Shown: positions 53,408-62,663 of the stretch, one piece after another | How positions within the stretch are numbered: the stretch's first letter is position 1 | How the letters are laid out: the number at the start of each line of letters is the position of its first letter | NCBI RefSeq assembly: GCF_030656345.1 | Contig: NZ_JAUSNR010000019.1 | Coordinates: 372,001-436,000, forward strand | Direction of reading: 5' to 3' | DNA from: Pseudotabrizicola sp. | Lineage (GTDB): Bacteria > Pseudomonadota > Alphaproteobacteria > Rhodobacterales > Rhodobacteraceae | DNA length: 64,000 nucleotides | Notes under the pieces: model-generated | Databases searched by the model: none | Told to the model about the DNA's origin: nothing | The model's input: the letters and a program-made list of their open reading frames with translations, nothing else | Made by a program: the position numbers and the translations under genes

Positions 53408-54745
53408 ATGGCCGGAATTCCGCACGACCATTACGAGCCCAAGACAGGTGGAGAGAAGTGGCTGCACAAGCGCCTTCCCATCGTCGGGCTGCTATATGAC
53501 ACGCTGATGCTGCCCACGCCCAAGAACCTGAACTGGATGTGGATCTGGGGCATCGTTCTGACCTTCTGCCTTGCCATGCAGATCGTGACCGGCATTGTGC
53601 TGGTGATGCATTACACGCCGCATGTCGACATGGCCTTTGCCTCCGTTGAACATATCATGCGCAACGTGAATGGCGGGCATATGCTGCGCTATCTGCACCA
53701 GAACGGCGCATCGCTGTTCTTCATTGCCGTCTACCTGCACATCTTCCGCGGGTTGTACTACGGGTCTTACAAAGCCCCGCGTGAGGTGACGTGGATCATC
53801 GGTATGCTGATCTATCTGGCGATGATGGCCACCGCCTTCATGGGCTATGTTCTGCCATGGGGTCAGATGTCGTTCTGGGGGGCCACCGTGATCACCGGCC
53901 TGTTCGGTGCGATCCCCGGTATTGGCGAACCGATCCAGACCTGGCTGCTGGGCGGCCCGGCAGTGGACAATGCCACGCTGAACCGCTTCTTCTCGCTGCA
54001 CTATCTGCTGCCCTTCGTGATTGCAGCGCTGGTTGCCGTGCACATCTGGGCCTTCCACACCACCGGCAACAACAACCCGACCGGGGTTGAGGTGCGCCGC
54101 GGGTCGAAGGAAGAGGCCGAGCGCGATACCGTGCCGTTCTGGCCGTATTTCGTGATGAAGGATCTCTTCGCGCTTGCCGTCATCCTTGCGGTGTTCTTCG
54201 CGATTGTCGGCTTCATGCCGAACTATCTGGGCCACCCCGACAACTATCTGGAAGCGAACCCGCTTGCGACGCCTGCGCATATCGTGCCGGAATGGTACTT
54301 CCTGCCGTTCTACGCCATCCTGCGCGCCTTTACCGCCGATGTCTGGGTGGTGATCGCCGCCGAATGGATCACCTTCGGCATCGTCGACGCCAAGTTCTTT
54401 GGCGTGCTGGCGATGTTCGGGGCCATCGCGGTGATGGCCCTGGCCCCCTGGCTGGACACGTCTTCGGTGCGCTCGGGCCGGTATCGCCCGATGTTCAAAT
54501 GGTGGTTTGCGCTGCTCTGCGTCGACTTCATGGTGCTGATGTGGGTCGGTGCCATGCCGGCGGAAGAGCCCTATGCCTCGATCTCGCTGATCGCTTCGGC
54601 CTATTGGTTCGCCTATTTCCTGATCATCCTGCCGTTGCTGGGTGTGATCGAAAAGCCGATGCCGCAGCCTGCGACCATCGAAGAAGACTTCAACGCCCAT
54701 TACTCCCCGACGACCGGCGGCACCAAAACCGTCGCGGCAGAGTGA
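53408..54745 (+). CDS. petB: Cytochrome b subunit of the bc1 complex
   Basis: 445 residues with eight or more membrane helices. The His-ligand region in [22 protein letters not shown] and the Qo motif [15 protein letters not shown] (about 293-307) are clear. It holds hemes bL and bH and the Qo and Qi sites. It is the central gene of petABC, with an 11-base gap after petA and 17 bases before petC. Confidence 0.97.
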   Translation: MAGIPHDHYEPKTGGEKWLHKRLPIVGLLYDTLMLPTPKNLNWMWIWGIVLTFCLAMQIVTGIVLVMHYTPHVDMAFASVEHIMRNVNGGHMLRYLHQNGASLFFIAVYLHIFRGLYYGSYKAPREVTWIIGMLIYLAMMATAFMGYVLPWGQMSFWGATVITGLFGAIPGIGEPIQTWLLGGPAVDNATLNRFFSLHYLLPFVIAALVAVHIWAFHTTGNNNPTGVEVRRGSKEEAERDTVPFWPYFVMKDLFALAVILAVFFAIVGFMPNYLGHPDNYLEANPLATPAHIVPEWYFLPFYAILRAFTADVWVVIAAEWITFGIVDAKFFGVLAMFGAIAVMALAPWLDTSSVRSGRYRPMFKWWFALLCVDFMVLMWVGAMPAEEPYASISLIASAYWFAYFLIILPLLGVIEKPMPQPATIEEDFNAHYSPTTGGTKTVAAE

Positions 54746-54762
54746 GAAAGGAACTGACTGAC

Positions 54763-55611
54763 ATGATCAGGAACATCGCACTCACCGCAACCGCAGCCCT
54801 TGCCCTTTCGGCAGGGGTCGCGATGGCCGCCGGTGGTCATTCGGAAATCACCGATTACGCCTTCGCCCATGAAGGCCCTTTCGGCAAGTTCGACCAGAAC
54901 CAGCTGCAACGCGGCCTTCAGGTCTATACCGAGGTTTGCGCCGCCTGCCACGGCCTGCGCTACGTGCCGATCCGCAGCCTGTCGGATGCGGGCGGGCCGG
55001 AAATGCCGGAAGACCAGATCCGCGCCTATGCCACCCAGTTTTCGGTGACCGACGCGGAAACCGGCGAAAGCCGTGATGGCGTGCCGACCGACCATTTCCC
55101 GATGTCGGGAATGGAAGGCGCGCCGGATCTGTCGTTGATGACCAAGGCCCGCGCCGGGTTTCACGGGCCTTATGGCACCGGCATCAGCCAGTTCTTCAAG
55201 GGCATCGGCGGGGCGGAATACACCTATTCGATCCTGACCCATTATGAGGAAGAACCGGCCTGCGCCCCCGATGGCGTGGACGGGTTCTACTACAACTCGG
55301 CCTTCCCCAATGGCGGCGTGCCTGACAGTTGCAAGGATGCGCATGGCACCCCAACCATTCCTGGCAGCTGGATCGCCATGCCCAACCCGCTGGGCGATGA
55401 CATGGTGACCTATGCCGATGGGACACCGGCCACCGTGTCGAACATGGCGGCAGATGTGACCTCGTTTCTGGTCTGGGCGGCAGAGCCGAAGATGATGGCC
55501 CGCAAGGAAGCCGGTTTCAAAGCCGTGATCTTTCTGATCGTGCTGTCGACCCTGCTTTACCTGACCAACAAGAAGATCTGGGCCAATGTCAAAGGCAAGA
55601 AGATCGCCTGA
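54763..55611 (+). CDS. petC: Cytochrome c1
   Basis: 282 residues. A signal peptide (about 1-22, ending GVAMA) precedes the c-type heme motif C59-A-A-C62-H63. A single C-terminal helix (about 256-272) anchors it, and the tail is basic. It passes electrons to soluble or membrane cytochromes c. The ATG at 54763 is preceded by GGAACTGACTGAC. A terminator follows. Confidence 0.96.
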   Translation: MIRNIALTATAALALSAGVAMAAGGHSEITDYAFAHEGPFGKFDQNQLQRGLQVYTEVCAACHGLRYVPIRSLSDAGGPEMPEDQIRAYATQFSVTDAETGESRDGVPTDHFPMSGMEGAPDLSLMTKARAGFHGPYGTGISQFFKGIGGAEYTYSILTHYEEEPACAPDGVDGFYYNSAFPNGGVPDSCKDAHGTPTIPGSWIAMPNPLGDDMVTYADGTPATVSNMAADVTSFLVWAAEPKMMARKEAGFKAVIFLIVLSTLLYLTNKKIWANVKGKKIA

Positions 55612-55632
55612 CCCGGACTTTTGACCACCCTT

Positions 55633-55658
55633 AAAACCCCGCTTCGGCGGGGTTTTTT
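55633..55658 (+). terminator. Terminator after petC
   Basis: A 10-bp stem (AAAACCCCGC with GCGGGGTTTT) with a TTCG tetraloop and a run of six T. Confidence 0.9.
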
Positions 55659-55665
55659 CATGGGA

Positions 55666-56358
55666 TCAGCCCAGATAGGCGCGCAAGCTTTCTGGCGGGT
55701 CGGCAAGCAGCGCCGCTGTATCGCGCGGGGCCTGTGCCACCCCGTCGGCCACCAGAACCGTCAGCCCGGCAAAGGCCAGCGCATCCTTGGGCTCATGCGT
55801 GACCATCATCACCAGCGCGCCCGTTTCGTCCGCCACCTCTGCCACCAGCGCCAGCATTTCCGCCTTCAGCGCCGGGCCAAGCGCGGCAAAGGGCTCGTCC
55901 AGCAGCAGCACCGGCCGCGCCCGCAACAGCGCCCGCGCCAAAGACGCCCGCCCGATCTGCCCGCCCGACAGCTGCGCCGGTTTGCGCGCGCCCATCCCCG
56001 CCAGCCCGACCCGGTCCAGCACCGCCGCCACCTGCGCCGATTGCGCCGCGCTCAGCCGAAGGTCGGGGCGCAGGCCGAGGCCGAGGTTCTGCGCCAGCGT
56101 CAGATGCGGAAACAGGTTCTGGTCCTGAAACAGAATCGTCACCGGCCGCGTGGCCGGGTCCATCGGCCCCAGATCCGTGCCTTGCCACAGGACCCGGCCA
56201 CTGGCGGGGGCCAGAAACCCCGCCACCGCAGACAGCAGCGTCGATTTCCCCGCGCCTGACGGCCCGATCACTGCCACTCGCGCACCTGCAGGCACGGTCC
56301 AGTCCGCCGCCAGCCGGAACCCGTCAACCGCCAGCACCACCCCGTCAAACCGCAGCAT
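55666..56358 (-). CDS. thiQ: Thiamine ABC transporter ATP-binding protein
   Basis: 230 residues. Walker A is GPSGAGKST (about 32-40), the signature is LSGGQIGRASLARALL, and Walker B is VLLLDEPFAALGP. Position, size and the riboswitch at the head of the operon support ThiQ. It overlaps the end of thiP by 14 bases. Confidence 0.9.
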   Translation of the reverse strand: MLRFDGVVLAVDGFRLAADWTVPAGARVAVIGPSGAGKSTLLSAVAGFLAPASGRVLWQGTDLGPMDPATRPVTILFQDQNLFPHLTLAQNLGLGLRPDLRLSAAQSAQVAAVLDRVGLAGMGARKPAQLSGGQIGRASLARALLRARPVLLLDEPFAALGPALKAEMLALVAEVADETGALVMMVTHEPKDALAFAGLTVLVADGVAQAPRDTAALLADPPESLRAYLG

Positions 56359-57895
56359 AGCGTCGCCCCCATGCATCAAACGCCCAGAACAGGCCAAAGC
56401 TCAGCCCCACCAGAATAAGCGCCGCCGCCGCCGCGCTTTCCATCCGGTAGGCCGCCATCAAGCGTTGCACCACCAGCGGCAAGGTCGCGCTCTGGTCTGA
56501 GGCGAACAGGGCGATCACCCCCAGATCACCCATCGACAAGGCCGCCGACAGTCCCGCGCCAAAGCCCAGCGGCCGCGCCAGCCGGGGCACCCCGACCAGC
56601 CGCAGCCACGCGACGCCGCGCAGCCCCAATGACGCCGACAACCGCCCGTAATCGGCGCGCAAGATCCGCGCCTCGGGCAGCAGCAGCCGGTAGACAAAGG
56701 GCAAGGACAGCGCGACATTCACTGCAACCGTCACCTGCAACGCCAATGCGGATGGCACTGCAAAGGGCTGCACCAGCAGGAACAGCCCGGTGCCCAGCAC
56801 CAGCCCCGAACTCGCCAGCGGCAGCAACGCCACGCCGTCCATCACCCCCGCGCCGCGCTCGCCATTCGCCACCCGCAGCGCCAGAATCAGCGCCGCCGGA
56901 ACCGTCACCACGGTCGATGCCAGTGCCACCGACACCGAGCGCATAGCCCCCTGCCAGACCGCATCCGGCAGATCGAACAGCCCCGGCACCCCGCGCAGAC
57001 CAATTGCCACCAGCGGCAGCAGCAAAAACAGCGCCGCCCCGCCAATCGCCAACCCATCTGCCAGCAAGGGCCAGCCCCCGCGTACCCGCAACACCGGCGC
57101 GCGGCCCAGACCGGCCCCAAAGGCGGCCGGAGTCACCACGCGCCAGACCAGCACCGCCACCAGCGCGCACAGCGCAAATTGAACAGTTGCCAACATTGCC
57201 GCGCGGCCCAGATCAAAATCGAATCGCACCGCCTGATAGATCGCAAGCTCGACCGTCGTGGCCTTTGGCCCGCCGCCCAGTGTCAGCGCCACGGCAAAAC
57301 TGGTCAGGCAGATCACGAAGATCACCGCAAATGCCCCCGGCACAACGGCGCGCAGCATCGGCCATTCCAGATGCCGCGCCACTTGTGCCGGGGCAAAGCC
57401 CAGTGACTGCGCCAGCCGGAACCGCTCGGCCGGAATCGCTTGCCAGCCTTGCAGAATCATCCGCACCGCCAGCGGCAGGTTCAGGAACACATGGGCCAGA
57501 ATCACCCCCTGCGCGCCGTAGACCGACAGCGGCGACAGGCCCAGCATCCCCAAGCCTTGATTGAACAGCCCCGACCGCCCGAACACAGCGATCAGCCCCA
57601 TCACGGCGACAATCGTCGGCAACAGAAACGGCGCGCCCATCAGGGTGATCAGCGCCGCGCGGCCCCAGAACCGCCGTCGCGCCAGCGCCCGCGCCACCGG
57701 CACCGCCAGCAGGCACGACGCCACCGCCGACAGAAGCGCCTGCCACAGCGTGAACCACAGCGCCTGCGCGTCGCCCGGGGCCAGCGCCGGCCACGCCCCG
57801 GCGCGCAGCATCACGGCGGCCAGCGGCAGCAGCACCAGCGCCGCGACAGATGCCGCGACGGCGGTGCCGGCTATTGCGACAGCGCGGCGCGCCAT
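56345..57895 (-). CDS. thiP: Thiamine ABC transporter permease
   Basis: 516 residues with about twelve helices, as in the fused two-half permeases of this family. EAA-like loops lie in both halves (ERFRLAQSLGFAPAQVARHLEWP near residue 178 and LRADYGRLSASLGLRGVAWLRLVGVP near 414). It imports thiamine or TPP with ThiB and ThiQ. It overlaps thiB by 25 bases. Confidence 0.9.
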   Translation of the reverse strand: MARRAVAIAGTAVAASVAALVLLPLAAVMLRAGAWPALAPGDAQALWFTLWQALLSAVASCLLAVPVARALARRRFWGRAALITLMGAPFLLPTIVAVMGLIAVFGRSGLFNQGLGMLGLSPLSVYGAQGVILAHVFLNLPLAVRMILQGWQAIPAERFRLAQSLGFAPAQVARHLEWPMLRAVVPGAFAVIFVICLTSFAVALTLGGGPKATTVELAIYQAVRFDFDLGRAAMLATVQFALCALVAVLVWRVVTPAAFGAGLGRAPVLRVRGGWPLLADGLAIGGAALFLLLPLVAIGLRGVPGLFDLPDAVWQGAMRSVSVALASTVVTVPAALILALRVANGERGAGVMDGVALLPLASSGLVLGTGLFLLVQPFAVPSALALQVTVAVNVALSLPFVYRLLLPEARILRADYGRLSASLGLRGVAWLRLVGVPRLARPLGFGAGLSAALSMGDLGVIALFASDQSATLPLVVQRLMAAYRMESAAAAALILVGLSFGLFWAFDAWGRRYAAV

Positions 57896-58854
57896 TCCTC
57901 AACCGCCTCCACCCGCAGGGCTTCGGCTTCGGTCTCCGACAGGAACAGCACCTTGTCGGGCAGCGGCAGGTTCGACCAGCCCGCTGGCCAGTCGGCCTGC
58001 GGCAATGCGGCGGGCAGGGACCAGTTGGCCGCCGGAATCACGCTTTGAAACTCAGGCGTCAGCACCCAGGCCATGAACATATCTGCCAGCTCGGGCTGAT
58101 CGGTCCCGGCGATTTTGCCTACGGTTTCGGCCATGAAGTAATGCCCTTCGGGAAAAATCGCGGCCTTCTTGGTCAGGTCATCCTCGGCCACGATGTGATA
58201 GGCGGGCGATGTGGTGTAGCTCAGCACCATATCGGCCTCACCGCTGGTGAACAGGCCATAGCTTTCCGACCAGTCCTTGGTGACAGTCAGGATATGCGGG
58301 GCCAGATCGGCCCAGAATGCCCCGGCCTGATCTCCGTAAACCGCCTTGACCCACAGCACCATCGCCAGCCCCGAGATAGAGGTGCGGGGGTCTTGCAGCA
58401 CCACCGTCACCCCATCCGGCAGGCTGCGCATGGCATCCAGCGTGGCGGGCGGCGTGGCCATCCGCGTGGTGTCGTAGATGAACGCAGTATGCCCCCAGTT
58501 GAACGGCAGGAACGTGTCATCCGGCCAGTCCACAGGCACAGTCAGCGCCGACAGATCCTGCCCGTGCGGTGCGAACAGCCCGGCCCCACGCGCCCGCGCC
58601 AGCACATCCGTGCTCAGCCCGATCACCACATCGGCCTGCGTGCGTGCGCCTTCCAGCATCAGCCGGGGCAGCAGGTCGCCGGTCGAAAACTGCAGATCAC
58701 ACTCGCAAAATGCCTCAAACCCAGATTCGATGGCCGGTCCCGGCCCCCATTCCGAGGTGAAATAATCGCCCGCATAGACAGTCAGGACAGGCGTTTGCGC
58801 CATCGCCGTAAAGGCAATGCAGGAAAAGCCAGTCGCAAGGATCGAAGTCTTCAT
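57871..58854 (-). CDS. thiB: Thiamine-binding periplasmic protein
   Basis: 327 residues. The signal peptide (MKTSILATGFSCIAFTAMAQ) precedes a type 2 solute-binding protein (PVLTVYAGDYFTSEWGPGPA, FEAFCECDLQF, then the late FMAWVLTPEFQSVIP). It is the first gene of thiBPQ and lies directly behind a TPP riboswitch. The ATG at 58854 is chosen from the signal peptide. Confidence 0.92.
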   Translation of the reverse strand: MKTSILATGFSCIAFTAMAQTPVLTVYAGDYFTSEWGPGPAIESGFEAFCECDLQFSTGDLLPRLMLEGARTQADVVIGLSTDVLARARGAGLFAPHGQDLSALTVPVDWPDDTFLPFNWGHTAFIYDTTRMATPPATLDAMRSLPDGVTVVLQDPRTSISGLAMVLWVKAVYGDQAGAFWADLAPHILTVTKDWSESYGLFTSGEADMVLSYTTSPAYHIVAEDDLTKKAAIFPEGHYFMAETVGKIAGTDQPELADMFMAWVLTPEFQSVIPAANWSLPAALPQADWPAGWSNLPLPDKVLFLSETEAEALRVEAVEEWRAALSQ

Positions 58855-58909
58855 GTCTTCCTCCAGTTGCGACGGAACAGGTCGGGCTTGGAGGAGATCC
58901 ATCGCACCT

Positions 58910-58994
58910 TCCCTCCGCCGGTATGATCCGGTTCAGGTTCAACGGGTCCGCTTGCGCATCTCAGCCCGGCGGAAAACCCGCCCGGCACCCCGAG
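58910..58994 (-). ncRNA. TPP riboswitch (THI element) controlling thiBPQ
   Basis: On the minus strand the conserved parts occur in order: GGGGTGC..., GCTGAGAT, ACCCGTTGAACCTGA, CCGGATCATACCGGCGGAGGGAA. This is the classical thi-box layout that binds thiamine pyrophosphate. It lies about 55 bases before the thiB ATG, so TPP probably blocks expression of the transporter. Confidence 0.95.
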
Positions 58995-59090
58995 GTATGC
59001 TGAAAGATAGGGAACGCCCCGGCAGGTGCAAGTGGAATCGCACCGGCGCTGGTGCCCGGCGTGTCACCTGTCCTGAATGGGCGGGTTCAT

Positions 59091-59155
59091 GAGTATTTTT
59101 ATCAAGATGAAGGGGCAGGCGCAGCACTTTGCCATTCATCTTGATAAAAATACTC
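59091..59155. repeat. GAGTATTT hairpin repeat, perfect copy
   Basis: A perfect 21-bp inverted repeat: the left arm starts GAGTATTTTTATCAAGATGA (59091-59111) and the right arm, its reverse complement, ends at 59155. The 23-base loop resembles that of the copy at 52506. It lies between the epimerase gene end and the thi riboswitch. It can form a very stable RNA hairpin; whether it is a terminator, a REP-like element or a protein site is unknown. With the riboswitch it fills the 328-base gene-free stretch. Confidence 0.85.
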
Positions 59156-59182
59156 AAAACCTGCTGCCAGCCAGGTTGACCC

Positions 59183-60016
59183 TCAGTCGGAAGGCAACAG
59201 CGCCGCCAGCCCCTCGCGATAGGTCGGGTAGAGCAGGCGCACGCCAAGGTCATCCTTGATGCGATCATTTCGCACCCGTTTCGACTCGCCGTAAAAGCTG
59301 CGCGCCATTGGGGTCATTTCGGCCTGATCGAAGGGCATGGCGGGCGGTTCGGGCAGGCCAAGCAGGGCTGCGGCATGCGACAGCACGTCTTCGGGCGGAG
59401 CGGGTTCATCGTCGCAGACGTTATAGGCGGCCCCCGGGTTCGGCTGCGCGATCGAGGCCGCCAGCACTTGCGCGATATCGTCCACATGGGTGCGGCTGAA
59501 GAACTGCCCCGGCTTGATGATCCGCCGGGCGGTCCCGTCGCGCACCTTTTCAAACGGGCCACGACCGGGGCCGTAGATGCCCGCCAGCCGGAAGATATGC
59601 ACAGGCAGGCCAGTCGCCTGCCATTGCGATTCCGCCAGCACCCGCTGCGCGCCGCGCGGGCTGTTCGGGGTCAGCGGTGTGGTTTCATCCACCCAGGCCC
59701 CCTGATGGTCGCCGTACACCCCGGTGGTGGACAGATAGCCGAGCCAGTCCGGCGTTGCGTCAGCAATACCGGGCCAGGATTGCAGGAACGGATCGCCTGT
59801 CGCATCCGGGGCCGCCGATACCAGAATATGCGTGGCCAGCGCCAATGCCGGGGCAAGATCCCCCGGCCACAGCAGCGGGCGGATGCCCGCCGCCTGCATC
59901 CGTGCGGCCTTGTCGCCGTTGCGGGTGGTGCCGATGACGGTCCAGCCCTGCGGGATCAGCAACCGGGCCAGCGCGTCGGCGCTGTAGCCATGTCCAAGGG
60001 AAAGCAGCGTTTTCAT
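59183..60016 (-). CDS. NAD-dependent epimerase/dehydratase-type protein (YeeZ-like SDR)
   Basis: 277 residues. It starts MKTLLSLGHGYSADALARLLI and has STTGVYGDHQG (about 95-105, with a Ser/Tyr pair) and RLAGIYGPGR (about 142-151). It is an extended-type SDR related to YeeZ or NAD-sugar epimerases; no substrate is established. The ATG at 60016 excludes 13 upstream codons. It is divergent from the methyltransferase gene. Confidence 0.8.
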   Translation of the reverse strand: MKTLLSLGHGYSADALARLLIPQGWTVIGTTRNGDKAARMQAAGIRPLLWPGDLAPALALATHILVSAAPDATGDPFLQSWPGIADATPDWLGYLSTTGVYGDHQGAWVDETTPLTPNSPRGAQRVLAESQWQATGLPVHIFRLAGIYGPGRGPFEKVRDGTARRIIKPGQFFSRTHVDDIAQVLAASIAQPNPGAAYNVCDDEPAPPEDVLSHAAALLGLPEPPAMPFDQAEMTPMARSFYGESKRVRNDRIKDDLGVRLLYPTYREGLAALLPSD

Positions 60017-60090
60017 AACCGCACTATGCCGCGCCACGCAGCGGCTGCAACCCACTTGATTGCAGGCGCTGCACCCGGCATGCTGTGATG

Positions 60091-60708
60091 ATGACCGATC
60101 TGAACGCCGCTTTCGCCCTGTCCTCCCCCGAAGACTGTGCCCGGCTCTATGCCGACTGGGCCGCCAGCTATGACACCGGCTTTGCCGCCGGACTGGATTA
60201 CCGGCTGCCCGCCCATGTGGCCGCCGCTTTCCTTGCCCATGGCGGCACTGGTCCGGTGCTGGATGTCGGCGCGGGTACCGGCCTGCTGGCCGGGCATCTG
60301 CGCGACATGGGCTTCGCGGGGGAGGTGGACGCCGCCGATCTGTCGCCCGAGATGTTGCAGGCCGCCCGGGCCAAGGGGCTGTACCGCAGCCTGTTTCAGG
60401 CCGATATCACCCGCCCTTTGTCACTGGGCGGGCCCTATCACGGCATCGTCTCTTCCGGCACCTTCACGCATGGCCATGTCGGCCCCGCTGCGATTTCGCA
60501 GCTGGAAACCCAGGCCGCGCCCGGTGCCCTGTTCGCGCTGTCGATCAATGAAGGCGTCTACCGCGCGATGGGGTTCGACGCAGCACTGGCACAGCGCCCC
60601 GGCGTTACCCTGCTGGAGGTGCAGATCTACGGTCCGGCTGCGGCAGAGAAAGACCCTGACCACGCCATGCAACGCGGGCTGATCGCTCTGTGGCGGCACG
60701 CGGCGTAA
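60091..60708 (+). CDS. SAM-dependent methyltransferase
   Basis: 205 residues, class I fold. Motif I is VLDVGAGTGLLAGHL (about 56-70), followed by AADLSPEMLQAARA (about 81-94) as motif II. The acidic residue for SAM ribose is in place. The substrate cannot be read. GTG and ATG codons just upstream (60085, 60088) are also possible starts. Confidence 0.75.
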   Translation: MTDLNAAFALSSPEDCARLYADWAASYDTGFAAGLDYRLPAHVAAAFLAHGGTGPVLDVGAGTGLLAGHLRDMGFAGEVDAADLSPEMLQAARAKGLYRSLFQADITRPLSLGGPYHGIVSSGTFTHGHVGPAAISQLETQAAPGALFALSINEGVYRAMGFDAALAQRPGVTLLEVQIYGPAAAEKDPDHAMQRGLIALWRHAA

Positions 60709-60727
60709 GCCGCGCACCGGCGCAATA

Positions 60728-61237
60728 TCAGCCCTGCGCTTCCTGACAGGCAATCGCCTCTTCCAGCGCGCGCAGACTGTCGGTCAGGTCAATCGACATG
60801 ATTTCGCCAGCGTCGGTAGACAGCGTCAGCGTCTGTTTTGTCGCCACATCCATCAGGAAATCGGCGCTGTCGAATTCGATATCCACGCCGGGCAGCCCAT
60901 CAATGTGAATGCCCTTGCCTTCGCCTTCATACACCGCGCCGTCGACATCCATCGACACCGGATACATCACATCGTCTTCAACGCCTTCCCAGCCGTCATT
61001 CAGCGCCAGAAGATAGCCAAAGCCGGTATCGGGCGCGAAGCCGATGCGCACGTCCGACCCATCCTCGAACGTGGCGTTGATCAGACAGCCATTGCCAATG
61101 GTCGGGTCGATCAGGATGTCCCAGACGCCGACCGTTTCATAGGTCACCAGGTCCTGAGCCAGCGCCACATGGGAAGAAGCCATCAAAGCGACCGTCGTCG
61201 CCAAAGTCATGCAAGCAGTTTTCAACCTGAACCCCAT
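60728..61237 (-). CDS. Exported protein of unknown function
   Basis: 169 residues. A signal peptide (about 1-27: MTLATTVALMASSHVALAQ) leads an acidic soluble domain rich in Asp, Gly and aliphatic residues, with a cysteine near residue 51 (NGCLINATF) and one near the end. No family is recognised. Confidence 0.65.
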   Translation of the reverse strand: MGFRLKTACMTLATTVALMASSHVALAQDLVTYETVGVWDILIDPTIGNGCLINATFEDGSDVRIGFAPDTGFGYLLALNDGWEGVEDDVMYPVSMDVDGAVYEGEGKGIHIDGLPGVDIEFDSADFLMDVATKQTLTLSTDAGEIMSIDLTDSLRALEEAIACQEAQG

Positions 61238-61302
61238 AGGATGCCACGGGCCGCATCATGCGCCTGTCGGACACGTACGCAGTAACAGACCCGCAAAACC
61301 TT

Positions 61303-61998
61303 TCAATCCGGTTGCAGCATATACCCCTCGCCGCGCACGGTTTGCAGATAGCGCGGCTGTTTCGGGTCATCCTCGATCTTGCGGCGCAGGCGGGTGATCT
61401 GCACATCGACCGCGCGTTCCTGTGCGGCATCGTCGCGGCCCAGATCGGCGACCAGCTTTTCCCGGCTGATCGCATGGCCGGGGTGGGCCGAGAACAGCCG
61501 CATCAGCGCGGCTTCGGTCGCGGTCAGCCGCACCGGATCGGGGCCGCGCCACAGTTCTCCCCGGTCCATGTCATAGCGGACCGGGCCAAGATGCAGCACC
61601 TTGGGTGCCGCATCGGCCCGCACCACCGGCACCCGGCGCAGAATGGCGTTGATGCGTAGCAACAGCTCTTTCGGCTCGAAGGGTTTGCCAAGGTAGTCGT
61701 CGGCCCCGGCCTCAAACCCCTCAATCCGGCTGGCGGTTTCGCCCTTGGCGGTCAGCAGCAGGATCGGCGTCTGCATCTTCTGCCGCAACTCGCGGGTCAG
61801 GCTGATGCCATCAATCCCCGGCATCATCACATCCAGCACGATCATGTCGAATTCCAGCCCCGACAGCAGCCGCCGCGCCTGCGCGCCATCGCGCGCGACG
61901 GACACCAGAAAGCCGTTGCGGATCAGGAACTTCTGCAACAGCCCCCGGATACGTTCATCATCATCGACAACCAGCAGATGCGCGTCACCTTGGGTCAT
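61303..61998 (-). CDS. petR: OmpR/PhoB-type response regulator PetR
   Basis: 231 residues. The receiver domain has the phosphoacceptor in MIVLDVMMPG (about 52-61) and LTAKGE with the conserved Lys in GKPFEPKELL. The winged-helix DNA-binding domain follows (VDVQITRLRRKIEDDP, then TVRGEGYML). In Rhodobacter capsulatus, petR next to petP lies upstream of petABC and is needed for growth; this pair has the same order, though about 6 kb downstream of petABC here. petP and petR overlap by ATGA. No sensor kinase gene is adjacent. Confidence 0.85.
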   Translation of the reverse strand: MTQGDAHLLVVDDDERIRGLLQKFLIRNGFLVSVARDGAQARRLLSGLEFDMIVLDVMMPGIDGISLTRELRQKMQTPILLLTAKGETASRIEGFEAGADDYLGKPFEPKELLLRINAILRRVPVVRADAAPKVLHLGPVRYDMDRGELWRGPDPVRLTATEAALMRLFSAHPGHAISREKLVADLGRDDAAQERAVDVQITRLRRKIEDDPKQPRYLQTVRGEGYMLQPD

Positions 61999-62495
61999 GC
62001 CCCGCTCTCCTTCAATCCTTGGTATTGCCGGCGCAATTCCGGGTCCATCATCGCCTCCAGCACCTGACGGAACCCGGCCACCGCCTGCGGCCCCGCCGCC
62101 CGGTACGCCGCCCGCATCCGCGCGCGCTGCGCGTCTGACAGTTCGCGTTCCAGCTCCTGCCCCTTGGCGGTCAGGTGCAGGTGGCGTTCGCGCTTGTCAC
62201 GCCGGCCCACCCGCGCCTCGACCAGACCTTCTTCGATCAGGGCGCGCAACACCCGGTTCAGCGATTGCTTGGTCACGCCCAGAATGGTCAGCAGGTTGGA
62301 AACCGTGGTGCCCGGGCTGCGGTGAATGAAGTGAATCGCCCGGTGATGCGCGCGGCCATAATCCATGCCTTCCAGAATACGGTCGGGGTCGGAGGTAAAG
62401 CCGCGATAGGCAAAGAACATCGCCTCTATGCCCTTGCGCAACTGCTCGTCGGTCAGAAACAGCAGGTTTTCGCCGCTGGGGGTCTGCTCTGCCAT
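61995..62495 (-). CDS. petP: MarR-family regulator PetP
   Basis: 166 residues. The winged helix (about 65-90: TVSNLLTILGVTKQSLNRVLRALIEEGLV, then ARVGRRDKRERHLHLTAKG) is typical of MarR regulators. In Rhodobacter capsulatus PetP is paired with PetR. Two tandem palindromic operators lie just upstream, suggesting it represses its own operon. The ligand is unknown. Confidence 0.85.
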   Translation of the reverse strand: MAEQTPSGENLLFLTDEQLRKGIEAMFFAYRGFTSDPDRILEGMDYGRAHHRAIHFIHRSPGTTVSNLLTILGVTKQSLNRVLRALIEEGLVEARVGRRDKRERHLHLTAKGQELERELSDAQRARMRAAYRAAGPQAVAGFRQVLEAMMDPELRRQYQGLKESGA

Positions 62496-62511
62496 GGGTC
62501 GCCTCCCTGTT

Positions 62512-62557
62512 CTGACGGTTAAGGTCTGTCAGTAACCTGACGGTGAAGTTATGTCAG
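62512..62557. promoter_or_regulatory. Two tandem 21-bp imperfect palindromes upstream of petP
   Basis: Copy 1 (62512-62532) and copy 2 (62537-62557) each start CTGACGGT and end TGTCAG, and agree at 18 of 21 positions. They are 25 bases apart (start to start), 17 and 42 bases from the petP ATG. Each is an imperfect palindrome. This suits binding of two MarR-type dimers and fits autoregulation by PetP; ilvE on the other side may also be touched. Confidence 0.7.
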
Positions 62558-62663
62558 CCTTGTTGACTTTCCAACCCCTGACTGCTAGCCCGCCTACGGC
62601 TTTGCGCAAGATTGTGTCCGAAACGGACCAGTTTCGTGTAACATTGTGAAGAAAGAGGGCATC

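Noticed and set aside
59077..59259. A 60-codon frame beginning MSIFIKMKGQAQHF
   Set aside because: It is formed by the perfect inverted repeat at 59091-59155 and the end of the epimerase gene; no start signal.
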